From positions 1 to 64,000 of the forward strand of contig CAJADG010000071.1 of the NCBI GenBank assembly GCA_903938445.1: a DNA stretch of 64,000 nt, given 5' to 3'. Made by a program: the position numbers and the translations under genes. Source of the stretch: an uncultured Bacteroidota bacterium. GTDB lineage: Bacteria; Bacteroidota; Bacteroidia; Chitinophagales; Chitinophagaceae. Under the pieces are notes generated by a model, which made no database searches, was not told the DNA's origin, and saw only the letters and a list, made by a program, of their open reading frames with translations. Positions 44,379 to 53,292 of the stretch are shown here, in pieces; position 1 is the stretch's first letter; the number at the start of each line of letters is the position of its first letter.

Positions 44379-45662
44379 TTAATAAACTACTAATTCGTAA
44401 AAATCAGACTCGTTTAAGTACTTATTAGCTAGCTCCTGTAATTGTTGCGGTTGAATAGCGCGTACTGTTTTAATAGTATTGTAAAAATACTCCTCGGTTA
44501 AGCCATTTAAAATATAGGATTTCCAACGACCAATAATTTGGAAGGGTCCATCCACATCTCCTAATAAAGAGCCCAACATATAGTTTTTGACTAAATTTAA
44601 TTCATCCATTTCCACCAATTCATTTCTTAAAATAGCCATCTCTTTATATACTTCATCAATAGTGGCTCTGCAAACATCCTTACCAGCATCGGTACTAATT
44701 AACCAGGCACTTTGCTGAATATGGTTTTGCAAATAACTATGTATGCCATAAGTATATCCTTTGTCCTCTCTAATATTACTCATTAAACGAGAGCCAAAAA
44801 ATCCACCAAAAATATTATTCAAAACTTGCACAGGTGCAAAGTCAGGATGATGTCTATTAGGAAAATGTCTTGCGATTCTAATGGAACCTTGCACCGAACT
44901 TGGATCATTTACCACACTATATTTTTTTTCATTGGCAGCAACAATCGCATGTTCAGGAGTTTCCATAATATGCTTATTTAAAGGCAATGAACCAATATAT
45001 TTATTCAATGTTGATTCAATATTCGCAGGAAACTTACCAGCCATAAATACGACACACTTTCCTTCCTTATAATATTTATTGTAAAAGGAAACTAAGTCCT
45101 CACGCGTTAATTGATTGTAAGCATTTTCACTTGAATACTTGCCATAAGGATGATCAATTCCAAATAAATATTCATCAATGAACCTATTGGCAATAAAATC
45201 TCCTTTCTTTAAATTTAAAGTGAGTTGCTGAATTTGATTCTTCTTATAAATATCTAATTCATTTTCAGGAAACACAGCGTCAGCAACCAATTCACTTACT
45301 ACAGGAATTACTTCTTGAAAATGCTTTGTTAAACTATGTAAACTAATGGTAGCCGTTTCATTATAGCAGGATCTATTTAAATAAGCACCATAAAATTCAA
45401 ATGCATCATTTACTTCAAATGCAGATTTACTACTCGTACCATTTTTTAATAAATAATTGGTTGCAGGTGCTACCCAATTTTTTGTTTCAAAACTATTGCC
45501 CGCAAAAAATACCAATTCCATTAACATCACTTCTTGTGCGCCACCTTCAAACGCATATACCTCTACACCATTGTCTAGCGTATATTTTTGACAAGGTTTT
45601 AATTGTATATCAAAGTCAACTGCGTCTTTTATAATGGGGGCGATGGTTCTATCTAATGACAT
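44379..45662 (-). CDS. M16-family peptidase subunit lacking the zinc motif
   Basis: This 427-residue protein has the two-lobed M16 fold, but the zinc motif HxxEH is missing: the matching place reads WVAPATNYLLKNGTSS. The C-terminal lobe keeps the arginine-tyrosine motif SRLMSNIREDKGYTYG that completes the active site in M16B partners. It follows the zinc-bearing paralogue by 24 bases. As with mitochondrial processing peptidase and bacterial M16B pairs, the two probably form a heterodimeric metallopeptidase. No signal peptide is visible. Confidence 0.88.
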   Translation of the reverse strand: MSLDRTIAPIIKDAVDFDIQLKPCQKYTLDNGVEVYAFEGGAQEVMLMELVFFAGNSFETKNWVAPATNYLLKNGTSSKSAFEVNDAFEFYGAYLNRSCYNETATISLHSLTKHFQEVIPVVSELVADAVFPENELDIYKKNQIQQLTLNLKKGDFIANRFIDEYLFGIDHPYGKYSSENAYNQLTREDLVSFYNKYYKEGKCVVFMAGKFPANIESTLNKYIGSLPLNKHIMETPEHAIVAANEKKYSVVNDPSSVQGSIRIARHFPNRHHPDFAPVQVLNNIFGGFFGSRLMSNIREDKGYTYGIHSYLQNHIQQSAWLISTDAGKDVCRATIDEVYKEMAILRNELVEMDELNLVKNYMLGSLLGDVDGPFQIIGRWKSYILNGLTEEYFYNTIKTVRAIQPQQLQELANKYLNESDFYELVVY

Positions 45663-45686
45663 GGGTTATTAATTATACGGATGGAA

Positions 45687-46928
45687 TTATGCTGTTTTGC
45701 AATAGTAGTACAATGTATTTCTATTGCTATCTTCAAAAATGGTTTTTGCAGTAGCTTGAATAAGTTCAGGAGTCACTGCTTGATATTTTGCGAGCTCATC
45801 ATTCATTAAAGCGGCATCTCCTAACAATTCATAAAATGCTAAGCTTTGTGCACGATTCATGATACTCATATCTTCAAAGCAAATCATGCTTTCTGTTTTA
45901 TTAATTACTTTTTGTACTTCCTTAGCATCTAAAATTTCTTGCTTCATTTTTTCTACTTCTTCCAACACTGCTTTTTCAGCAACAGACATGCTAATGCCTT
46001 TAACCAATTTGCCCGTGATCACAAATAAACCTGGGTCGATGGTTCCAAAATGATAACAAGAGATTGAAGAAAACAATTGTCTCACTTTAATAAGTTGTTC
46101 ATATAATCGAGAGGAGGCACCGCCTCCTAAAACTTCGGTTAATAAATCGGTTGCATGATAGGATGCGTCAAAACGTCCGCCCATATGCCAGGTCATCATT
46201 AACATATCCATGGGCACATCGGCACGCACATCCAAGCTTCGATGTTTTTCTTGTTTTGGCTCCTGTGGTAAATTTCTTTCATAAGGTTTACCAGCTGGAA
46301 TGGGACCAAACCATTTTTCTGCCAATACTTTTATGTCTTCTGTTTTTACATTTCCAGTAACAACTAAAATGGCATTATTGGGACGATAAAACTGAAAGAA
46401 AAAATCTTTTACCTCTTCCATGGTTGCTTGCTCTACATGTGCAAGGGATGCACCAATAGTCATCCAACGATATGGATGTTTTGTATAAGCAAGGGTGCGC
46501 ATTTTATGCCAAGCATCTCCATAAGGTTTATTAATATAATGTTCTTTGAATTCCTCACACACCACTTTTCTTTGCACTTCTAAACTTTTAGGACTAAAGG
46601 CTAGCGATAACATTCTATCACTCTCCAACCAAAAAGCAGTTTCAATATTTTCAGCAGGAAGCTGACAATAATAATTGGTTAAGTCATTAGTAGTATAGGC
46701 ATTATTTTCCCCACCTGCTCTTTGCAATGGCTCATCATATTCAGGAATATGAATACTCCCACCAAACATTAAATGTTCAAATAAATGAGCGAACCCAGTT
46801 TTTTCAGGGTTTTCATCTTTAGCGCCTACATTGTACAATATATTCACTACGGCCATCGGTGTGGTGGTATCCTGATGGACCAACACTTTTAGGCCATTAT
46901 CTAATTGAAATCGGTCAAATTGTATCAT
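45687..46928 (-). CDS. M16-family zinc peptidase, catalytic subunit
   Basis: The 413-residue protein carries the inverted zinc motif HLFEH in KTGFAHLFEHLMFGG, with the distal Glu expected about 75 residues later in the VVCEEFKEH region. Its second lobe (about residues 215-410) has LGGGASSRLYEQLIKVRQL but lacks the full R...Y motif that its downstream partner supplies. It is the first gene of the pair. Family members degrade peptides or process proteins; no signal peptide is visible, so a cytoplasmic place is inferred. Confidence 0.92.
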   Translation of the reverse strand: MIQFDRFQLDNGLKVLVHQDTTTPMAVVNILYNVGAKDENPEKTGFAHLFEHLMFGGSIHIPEYDEPLQRAGGENNAYTTNDLTNYYCQLPAENIETAFWLESDRMLSLAFSPKSLEVQRKVVCEEFKEHYINKPYGDAWHKMRTLAYTKHPYRWMTIGASLAHVEQATMEEVKDFFFQFYRPNNAILVVTGNVKTEDIKVLAEKWFGPIPAGKPYERNLPQEPKQEKHRSLDVRADVPMDMLMMTWHMGGRFDASYHATDLLTEVLGGGASSRLYEQLIKVRQLFSSISCYHFGTIDPGLFVITGKLVKGISMSVAEKAVLEEVEKMKQEILDAKEVQKVINKTESMICFEDMSIMNRAQSLAFYELLGDAALMNDELAKYQAVTPELIQATAKTIFEDSNRNTLYYYCKTA

Positions 46929-47018
46929 AATAAAGGGTAAAATTACTCCTTTTAAACAAGAGTCAATTTGCGAATATAGATAAAATAAATAGGGCTATGA
47001 ACCGAACCCTTTAAGCCT

Positions 47019-47026
47019 TAACTTTG
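47019..47026 (+). promoter_or_regulatory. -7 box TAACTTTG of the mqnC promoter
   Basis: An exact TAnnTTTG match lies 19 bases upstream of the mqnC ATG. The predicted transcript start is near 47033. Confidence 0.55.
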
Positions 47027-47045
47027 TTACTCTTAAAACGCGAAT

Positions 47046-48170
47046 ATGCAATTAGATGAATTATATAAGAAAGCCCTGAATTTTGAGTACTTAACCAAGG
47101 AAGAAGGAATGTTTTTGTTTGAACATGCGCCTTTAAATGAGCTTAGCTATGTTGCTAATGAATTGAGAAAAAAGCAGGTGCCGCATGGTAAAGTAACTTG
47201 GCAGATTGACAGAAATGTAAATACGACCAATGTTTGTATTGCGAATTGTAAGTTTTGCAATTTTTATAGAATCCCTGGTCATCCTGAGGCCTATATTACT
47301 GATATGGATACTTACAGAGTAAAAATTAAAGAAACATTGGCTTGGGGCGGAGATCAATTATTACTACAAGGTGGACACCATCCAGAATTAGGATTAAAAT
47401 ATTATACCGATACTTTTAGCCAGATAAAGCAAGAATTTCCAACCATCAAATTGCACACTTTGGGACCCCCAGAGATTGCGCATATCGCAAAATTGGAAGG
47501 CATGACGCACACCGAAGTTTTAAAAGCATTACAAGCTGCAGGCATGGATTCATTGCCAGGCGCGGGTGCGGAGATTTTAGTAGATCGTGTAAGAAGATTA
47601 GTGTCCAATGGAAAATGTGGCTCAGATGAGTGGTTAGAAGTAATGGCTGCAGCACACCAATTAAATATTACTTCTAGTGCCACTATGATGTTTGGTCATG
47701 TAGAAACTTTGGAAGAAAGATTTATTCACTTAGTACGCATTCGTGAAACACAGGATAGAAAACCAGCTAATGCAAATGGCTTTTTAGCGTTCATACCTTG
47801 GACTTTCCAAGGGGTTGATACACTTTTGGCGAAATTAAGAGGTCCACAAAAGGAAACTACTACCGAAGAATACATTAGAATGATTGCTATTAGCCGTATC
47901 ATGTTACCTAATATCAAAAATATTCAGGCTAGTTGGTTGACCGTTGGAAAAGCAACTGCACAAGTTTGTTTGGAAGCAGGTGCCAATGACTTTGGAAGTA
48001 TTATGTTAGAAGAAAACGTGGTATCTGCCGCTGGTGCTCCACACCGTTTTACCTATAAAACCATCCAAGAAGCTATTAAAGAAGCTGGTTTTGAACCACA
48101 ATTACGCAACCAACAATACGAGTGGCGTGAGCTTCCAGCTGATATCCAAGAACAAATTGTAAATTATTAG
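47046..48170 (+). CDS. mqnC: Cyclic dehypoxanthinyl futalosine synthase (radical SAM)
   Basis: MqnC cyclises dehypoxanthinyl futalosine in the futalosine route to menaquinone. The 374-residue protein has the radical SAM motif CIANCKFCNF (CxxxCxxC), the QLLLQGGHHPELGL segment, the DSLPGAGAEILVDRVR motif characteristic of MqnC, and the TSSATMMFGHVET stretch. The length is typical. Other mqn genes are not in the window. It distinguishes the organism from relatives that make menaquinone through the Men pathway. MqnE is a close paralogue; the GAGAEIL motif and the length favour MqnC. Confidence 0.92.
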   Translation: MQLDELYKKALNFEYLTKEEGMFLFEHAPLNELSYVANELRKKQVPHGKVTWQIDRNVNTTNVCIANCKFCNFYRIPGHPEAYITDMDTYRVKIKETLAWGGDQLLLQGGHHPELGLKYYTDTFSQIKQEFPTIKLHTLGPPEIAHIAKLEGMTHTEVLKALQAAGMDSLPGAGAEILVDRVRRLVSNGKCGSDEWLEVMAAAHQLNITSSATMMFGHVETLEERFIHLVRIRETQDRKPANANGFLAFIPWTFQGVDTLLAKLRGPQKETTTEEYIRMIAISRIMLPNIKNIQASWLTVGKATAQVCLEAGANDFGSIMLEENVVSAAGAPHRFTYKTIQEAIKEAGFEPQLRNQQYEWRELPADIQEQIVNY

Positions 48171-48239
48171 CAGCCCGCTGTAACTTTTGGGCCTCCCCTT
48201 CGTTATACCTTTACATAAAAGCAAAACGAAGGTAGCAAG

Positions 48240-48731
48240 ATGACTGACAAAGATTTCAATAATTGCGTAGACGCTTACTCCGATGGGGTCTACCGTTTTA
48301 TTGTCAAAAATTTAGGTCATGAAGCAGATGCACAGGATATCGTACAATCTGCATTTGAAAAGTTATGGGTAAATCGCGCAAAAGTTGAAACTGAGAAGGC
48401 AAAATCTTACTTATTTACGATAGCTTATCATCAAATGATTGATCATATTCGAAAGGATAAGCGAAACAATACGACCGATAATTTTGAAGAGGTAAAGTCT
48501 AATGTCAACATCTCTGCGAATGGCGAATTAAAACAAATTTTACTTAAAGCAATTAATGAACTCAACCCAACACAAAAAAGCTTGGTCTTGCTTAAAGATT
48601 ATGAAGGTTATAGCTACCAAGAAATTGGGGAGATTATGGATTTGTCCGAAAGTCAGGTAAAAGTATATTTACACAGAGCTCGTTTGATATTGAAAGAGAA
48701 GTTAGTTCACCTTGAAAAAATGCGTGCGTAA
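48240..48731 (+). CDS. ECF-type RNA polymerase sigma factor
   Basis: This 163-residue sigma factor has region 2 (YRFIVKNLGHEADAQDIVQSAFEKLW, then SYLFTIAYHQMIDHIRK) and region 4 (LKAINELNPTQKSLVLLKDYEGYSYQEIGEIMDLSESQVKVYLHRAR), with no region 3 and no extra C-terminal domain. It redirects RNA polymerase to a set of stress or envelope genes. The stop codon overlaps the ATG of the next gene by one base (TAATG), so it is translationally coupled to its likely anti-sigma factor. A TACCTTTA sequence at 48206-48213 is a possible, inexact -7 element. Confidence 0.93.
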   Translation: MTDKDFNNCVDAYSDGVYRFIVKNLGHEADAQDIVQSAFEKLWVNRAKVETEKAKSYLFTIAYHQMIDHIRKDKRNNTTDNFEEVKSNVNISANGELKQILLKAINELNPTQKSLVLLKDYEGYSYQEIGEIMDLSESQVKVYLHRARLILKEKLVHLEKMRA

Positions 48732-49591
48732 TGAAAATAAATACCACCAATTACGAGGAGTACTTTTTGTTGTATATCGACAATGAACTTTCTACTGAAC
48801 AAAAAACAGCCGTTGAAAATTTTATTGAAGCGAATCCAAGCTATCAAAAAGAATTTGAACTTTTGAAACAAACTTTTCTTACTCCTGAGCATATTGAATT
48901 TGAGGATAAAGTTTTATTGTATCGCTTAGAAGATATGGAAGCAAAATTGCCAAGTACTTTTAAACAAAGCCTATACCGAAATGAAGCAAAAGTGATTGAA
49001 GGATATTTCAACACTACATTAAAACGCAGTATTGCGTCCGTAGCGGCGATAGTAATACTCATTTTTGGTTATAATTTAATGCCTACAACTGGAAAGCAAA
49101 ATATCCAAAACCAACTTGCAAATAATACAGGTTTACCAATCATTAAAAATGAATCTAGTGTAAGTGTTAGCGCTAATTCAACTCAAAATAGGATTGCTCA
49201 AAATGAGGTTCCTAAAATAGCGCAAAATAACACCAAACCATCAAAAACATTACCCTCCATCGCTGCTGAAAAAGCAGACAATACTCCACCAGTTGTCATC
49301 AATGAATCTATAGCTAATTCGGCCGGTCAACATGTAAATAACGAAAATGAAATGCGCGCATCACCTAGTGCAAATAATACTACCGTAATTACTGCTGTGA
49401 ACGAAAAAATAACCAGCAACGAAACAAGTATTGTTGCAGAAGCAAAAGAAGCGTTTGAAAATATAAATACCGATAATCCAGATAGAACTATTTATATAGC
49501 CAATATGGAAATTGACGGAGATAAATTAAGAGGATTTACGAGACGTATTGGTGCATTTATCAAAAGAAATAAAACAGAAAAAGAAAAATAA
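48731..49591 (+). CDS. Membrane-bound anti-sigma factor candidate
   Basis: This 286-residue protein has an N-terminal cytoplasmic segment of the anti-sigma type seen in Bacteroidota (YEEYFLLYIDNELSTEQKTAVENFIEANPS), one TM helix at about residues 96-113 (SIASVAAIVILIFGYNL), and a low-complexity Asn/Ser/Thr/Ala-rich extracytoplasmic region (about 120-250). It ends in a basic stretch. No zinc-binding HxxxCxxC motif is present. Its overlap with the sigma gene and the downstream outer-membrane-protein gene indicates that it holds the sigma factor at the membrane until an envelope signal arrives. Confidence 0.82.
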   Translation: MKINTTNYEEYFLLYIDNELSTEQKTAVENFIEANPSYQKEFELLKQTFLTPEHIEFEDKVLLYRLEDMEAKLPSTFKQSLYRNEAKVIEGYFNTTLKRSIASVAAIVILIFGYNLMPTTGKQNIQNQLANNTGLPIIKNESSVSVSANSTQNRIAQNEVPKIAQNNTKPSKTLPSIAAEKADNTPPVVINESIANSAGQHVNNENEMRASPSANNTTVITAVNEKITSNETSIVAEAKEAFENINTDNPDRTIYIANMEIDGDKLRGFTRRIGAFIKRNKTEKEK

Positions 49592-49596
49592 AGAAT

Positions 49597-50658
49597 ATGA
49601 AAAAGATAATTGTAGTCTTAGGGATTTTAATTGCGAGCAATGCGATTGCTCAGCAAGATACTGCTGTTGCCAAAAAAGCGGATACCATTAAAATAGGAAA
49701 TATGGTGATAGTGAATGACAAAATGGATAAGTCAGATAAATACGATAAACCAAACCATGTTGTAAATATTACCATCGATAGCAAAAAGAAAAATAAGTAT
49801 AAAAATGATGACTTACATATTAATATAGGTAATGACACATTAGTTTCAGTGATTGATGATACCGTGAAAGTGGGTAGAATTCGCATTATCAATAAAGAGG
49901 AAGGCACTTCAGGCTATGGACAAAAGGACATCGCTTCCTTACTTCAGGGTGATTTTAAAAAGACAAAAATCACGATTGAAAAAGCACCCAAAAAATTACA
50001 AAACATTAGTACCAATTGGTGGATTTTTGATTTGGGCTTTGCTAATTTAGTTGACAATACAGCTCCTTTAATGTATGCTCCTACTTATTTACCGTATCAA
50101 TCCATGTTACCTGCTACACCTAGTTCGGCAAACTTAAAATTGAATAATGCCAAATCAAGCAATGTAAATATTTGGATTGTACAACAAAAAGTAAATTTAC
50201 CACAACACCAATGGAATTTAAAATATGGAATTGGTATTGAGATGTATAATTTTAGATTTGAACAACCTATTAGCTTTAGCAACACCCCAGGTAATTATGT
50301 ATACTTTGATAACGTAAAATTTAGCAAGAATAAATTATTTGTTGAATATTTAACAGTACCTGTTCAATTGAATTTTCAATCAAATCCTGAAAACAAAAAA
50401 AGTTTCTACGCGAGTCTAGGACTTAGTGCGGGCTATTTAGTTCAATCACATACTAAGCAAATAAGTGAAGAGCGTGGTAAGCGAAAAGTGAATGGTAATT
50501 TTGATTTAAACAATACCAAATTGGCAACTATTGGCGAACTTGGTGTTGGTGGAATTCGATTGTATGGTTCTTATAGTTTAACTAATTTATTTGATAAAAA
50601 ATTGACCAGTTTTGATATGGCGCCATTTGCCATTGGTATAAGATTTAGTAAATTCTAA
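49597..50658 (+). CDS. Outer-membrane beta-barrel protein of the sigma/anti-sigma operon
   Basis: This 353-residue exported protein has a signal peptide (MKKIIVVLGILIASNAIAQ), a Lys/Asp-rich linker of about 120 residues, and a C-terminal half of alternating hydrophobic beta strands ending in a phenylalanine (IGIRFSKF), as expected for an outer-membrane barrel. It begins 5 bases after the anti-sigma gene and is probably either a target or a signal input of the ECF system. No closer family was recognised. Confidence 0.75.
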   Translation: MKKIIVVLGILIASNAIAQQDTAVAKKADTIKIGNMVIVNDKMDKSDKYDKPNHVVNITIDSKKKNKYKNDDLHINIGNDTLVSVIDDTVKVGRIRIINKEEGTSGYGQKDIASLLQGDFKKTKITIEKAPKKLQNISTNWWIFDLGFANLVDNTAPLMYAPTYLPYQSMLPATPSSANLKLNNAKSSNVNIWIVQQKVNLPQHQWNLKYGIGIEMYNFRFEQPISFSNTPGNYVYFDNVKFSKNKLFVEYLTVPVQLNFQSNPENKKSFYASLGLSAGYLVQSHTKQISEERGKRKVNGNFDLNNTKLATIGELGVGGIRLYGSYSLTNLFDKKLTSFDMAPFAIGIRFSKF

Positions 50659-50702
50659 GTACAGTTTTTAAATACTTGTTCATTGCTTGATACATGCGAC
50701 AC

Positions 50703-50732
50703 AAAAAAGCCCTTCAATTGAAGGGCTTTTTT
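50703..50732. terminator. Bidirectional terminator between the beta-barrel gene and serS
   Basis: A perfect 30-base palindrome with a GCCCTTCAATTGAAGGGC core is flanked by six A on one side and six T on the other. It lies between two convergent genes and can stop transcription from both. Confidence 0.93.
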
Positions 50733-50751
50733 AATACTATACAAATATTAT

Positions 50752-52023
50752 TTAAATTAAATTTTCGCTTCCAAAATAAGGTTGCAATACTTTAGGTAAA
50801 GCAATGCCAGCTTCAGTTTGATAGTTCTCAACGATGGCCGCAAAAATTCTTGGCAATGCCAATGAACTTCCATTTAAAGAATGTGCGAATTGAATTTTTC
50901 CATCCACATCTTTAAAACGACATTTCATTCTGTAAGTTTGATATGCTTGGAAATTACTTACACTACTAACTTCTAACCATCTTTCTTGCGCCGCACTATA
51001 TACTTCAAAATCATAAGTAATCGCAGATGCAAATCCCATATCTCCACCACATAATCTTAGGATACGATATTGCAAACCTAGACTGATTAATAATTTTTCA
51101 ACGTGTGCAACCATTTCGTCTAAAACAAGATCGCTTTTTTCAGGATGTACAATTTGAATGATCTCTACTTTTTCAAATTGATGCACTCTATTTAATCCAC
51201 GAACGTCTTTTCCAAAACTTCCGGCCTCTCTTCTAAAACATGGAGAGTATGCAGTCATTTGAATCGGCAAATCTGCTTCTTTTAAAACGGTATCGCGAAA
51301 CACATTAGTCACCGGCACTTCGGCAGTAGGAATTAAATAAAAATCATCTTCAGTAGCATGATACATTTGACCTTCTTTGTCTGGTAATTGACCAGTAGCA
51401 AATGCCGATGCTGCATTCACCATAAAAGGAGGTAGATATTCAGTATATCCTGCTGCAGTATTAAAATCTAAAAAATATTGTGTCAATGCTCTTTGGAACT
51501 TAGCGCCTTTCCCAATATATAAAGGAAAGCCACTTCCAGTTATTTTAGCCCCCGTTTCAAAATCTACTAAATTGTATTTTTTAATTAAATCCCAATGCGC
51601 TTCAGCTTCTTTAGGAAGTGTTGGCGTACTTCCACCTTGTCTTACCACTTCATTTTCTTCTGGTGTTTTACCCAATGGCACTAAATCATGAGGGAGGTTA
51701 GGAAACTGCACAATTAATAATTGAAGATTCGCTTCCACTTCGGCCATCTTTTCTTTTAAAGGTTCTAATTGTTTTTTCCAATCAGCTACCTCATTTTTCA
51801 AAGCTTCGGCCTTTTCCTTTTCACCCTTTGCCATGAACCCACCAATTTCCTTGGAAGCTGCATTTACCTTGGATTGAAGTTCATCAAAAGCAGCTTGTAA
51901 TTGCTTTCTTTGATCGTCCACTGCAATCACTTCGTCCACTAAATCGACATTAGCAAAGTGCTTGATTGCCAATTTCTTTTTTGCCAAATCGGTATTTTGA
52001 CGCAAGAAGTTTACCTGTAACAT
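50752..52023 (-). CDS. serS: Seryl-tRNA synthetase
   Basis: SerRS charges tRNA(Ser) with serine. It has the N-terminal coiled-coil tRNA-binding arm (about residues 30-100, rich in Lys and Glu) and the class II core with motif 2 FRREAGSFGKDVRGLNRVHQFEK and motif 3 near LNGSSLALPRIFAAIVENYQ. From the ATG at 52023 (MLQVNFLRQN) the length is 423, which is normal; the six-codon extension upstream to 52041 precedes or overlaps the -7 box and was rejected. It is convergent with the barrel gene and shares its terminator. Confidence 0.97.
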   Translation of the reverse strand: MLQVNFLRQNTDLAKKKLAIKHFANVDLVDEVIAVDDQRKQLQAAFDELQSKVNAASKEIGGFMAKGEKEKAEALKNEVADWKKQLEPLKEKMAEVEANLQLLIVQFPNLPHDLVPLGKTPEENEVVRQGGSTPTLPKEAEAHWDLIKKYNLVDFETGAKITGSGFPLYIGKGAKFQRALTQYFLDFNTAAGYTEYLPPFMVNAASAFATGQLPDKEGQMYHATEDDFYLIPTAEVPVTNVFRDTVLKEADLPIQMTAYSPCFRREAGSFGKDVRGLNRVHQFEKVEIIQIVHPEKSDLVLDEMVAHVEKLLISLGLQYRILRLCGGDMGFASAITYDFEVYSAAQERWLEVSSVSNFQAYQTYRMKCRFKDVDGKIQFAHSLNGSSLALPRIFAAIVENYQTEAGIALPKVLQPYFGSENLI

Positions 52024-52038
52024 AAATGCAAATTTTGG

Positions 52039-52046
52039 CAAAGATA
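52039..52046 (-). promoter_or_regulatory. -7 box TATCTTTG of the serS promoter
   Basis: An exact TAnnTTTG match on the minus strand gives a predicted transcript start near 52033, about 10 bases upstream of the ATG at 52023. Confidence 0.55.
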
Positions 52047-52078
52047 ATCAAACCATCCTACTGCGCCTATATATCCCC

Positions 52079-52086
52079 TACCTTTG
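52079..52086 (+). promoter_or_regulatory. -7 box TACCTTTG of the gene at 52108
   Basis: An exact TAnnTTTG match followed by C lies 21 bases upstream of the ATG at 52108. It faces the serS promoter across 32 bases. Confidence 0.55.
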
Positions 52087-52107
52087 CTTAAAATTTGACA
52101 TAATATA

Positions 52108-52455
52108 ATGGCCAATATACAAGATGATTTACAGACAAGATGGTGGAATTTGGAGAAGAAATTAATGGATCAATTTGGGAAAAAGCCCGATACCGAAGCC
52201 GTTTTATTCCTAATTGGTTTACAAGAGACTGGATTTATAAGAGAAAAAATAACCAAAGAGCAAAAGCAGGACCTAATGCATATAGCTATTTGTAACATAC
52301 TCTCTCCTAGCGGTTATTATTTACTAGAAGGAAAGGATGATGAGGGTTGGCCTCATTTTAAACAACTCAAACAACTTCCCGTGATGAATCTGATGGAGCA
52401 GGAAGTTTTTCTAAAAGAACATATTTTGCTTTATTTTGACAATATTAGGTATTAG
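52108..52455 (+). CDS. Conserved protein of unknown function
   Basis: This is a cytoplasmic protein of 115 residues without signal peptide or TM segment. It has an aromatic N-terminus (TRWWNLEKKLMDQFG) and a central helical stretch (VLFLIGLQETGFIREKITKEQKQDLMHIAICNIL), then GYYLLEGKDDEGWPHF. Proteins of this size and pattern recur in Bacteroidota next to housekeeping genes, but I know no function. It is divergent from serS and followed 55 bases later by gcvH. Confidence 0.75.
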   Translation: MANIQDDLQTRWWNLEKKLMDQFGKKPDTEAVLFLIGLQETGFIREKITKEQKQDLMHIAICNILSPSGYYLLEGKDDEGWPHFKQLKQLPVMNLMEQEVFLKEHILLYFDNIRY

Positions 52456-52510
52456 CAGATTGGTTTTTTAGGGTTTTTAATGGATATTTGCAATAATAAA
52501 AACAGAACCT

Positions 52511-52888
52511 ATGCAATTCCCTGCCGAATTACGTTACACAAAAGATCATGAGTGGATTAAATTAGATGGTACAACTGCTACCATTGGTATTACTGATTTT
52601 GCACAAAGCGAGTTAGGAGATATCGTTTATTTAGACATCAACACTGTTGGAAAAAGTTTAGCAGCAGAAGCTGTATTTGGAACTGTAGAAGCGGTGAAAA
52701 CCGTGAGTGATTTATTCTTGCCAATCGCAGGGACCATCACTGAAGTAAATCCTGCACTTACTTCAAATCCTGAATTAGTGAACACGGACCCTTATGGAGC
52801 TGGATGGATGGTTAAAGTTACCGTTAACAATGCAGCAGACTTTGAGGGTTTAATGAATAGCGAAGCATACGCAAGCTTAGTACACTAA
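52511..52888 (+). CDS. gcvH: Glycine cleavage system H protein
   Basis: GcvH is the lipoylated shuttle protein of glycine cleavage. The 125-residue protein has the lipoylation motif with its lysine in [16 protein letters not shown], the start [13 protein letters not shown], and the closing GAGWMVKV strand. The length is typical. It heads a plus-strand run with a VanZ-like gene (5 bases downstream), marR and a GHL10 gene, which looks like a housekeeping operon by spacing only. Confidence 0.97.
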   Translation: MQFPAELRYTKDHEWIKLDGTTATIGITDFAQSELGDIVYLDINTVGKSLAAEAVFGTVEAVKTVSDLFLPIAGTITEVNPALTSNPELVNTDPYGAGWMVKVTVNNAADFEGLMNSEAYASLVH

Positions 52889-52893
52889 TATAA

Positions 52894-53289
52894 ATGTCTA
52901 TAAAAACATTTATTTGGGTTGTAGCAGAAATTGTAATTGTATTCATCTTATTGAGTTTACCTGGAAGCAGTTTTCATACACAATCCAAATGGTTTGGAGA
53001 TTTTCCTATTGACAAATTAGTACATGTTTGCTTGTTTGGGTCCTTGTCGTTTTCATTTTTCATTCATTTTGAAAATACGAAATACAGACAACTAAAAACA
53101 GTTAGGGCAAAAGCAATTGTGTTAATTTTTTGTATTGTTTATGGAATTGGAATGGAATTTTATCAAAAATATTTTGTTCCAACCAGGGGCTTTGAAGTAA
53201 ATGATATGTTAGCAGACGCAGTGGGAGCAATACTAGCACTACCTTTGTTCAATTGGATGAATAACAAATTCCTAAAGAAGCATTCATAA
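52894..53289 (+). CDS. VanZ-like membrane protein
   Basis: This small integral membrane protein of 131 residues has four predicted TM helices. The VanZ-type features are an N-terminal TM ending in LSLPGSSF, the DKLVHVCLFGSLSF motif in the second helix, and the EFYQKYFVPTRGFEVNDMLADAVGA stretch (GFEVNDMLAD motif) before the last helix. VanZ itself gives slight teicoplanin resistance by an unknown route; for most relatives no function is known. It lies between gcvH and marR with gaps of 5 and 3 bases. Confidence 0.88.
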   Translation: MSIKTFIWVVAEIVIVFILLSLPGSSFHTQSKWFGDFPIDKLVHVCLFGSLSFSFFIHFENTKYRQLKTVRAKAIVLIFCIVYGIGMEFYQKYFVPTRGFEVNDMLADAVGAILALPLFNWMNNKFLKKHS

Positions 53290-53292
53290 TAA

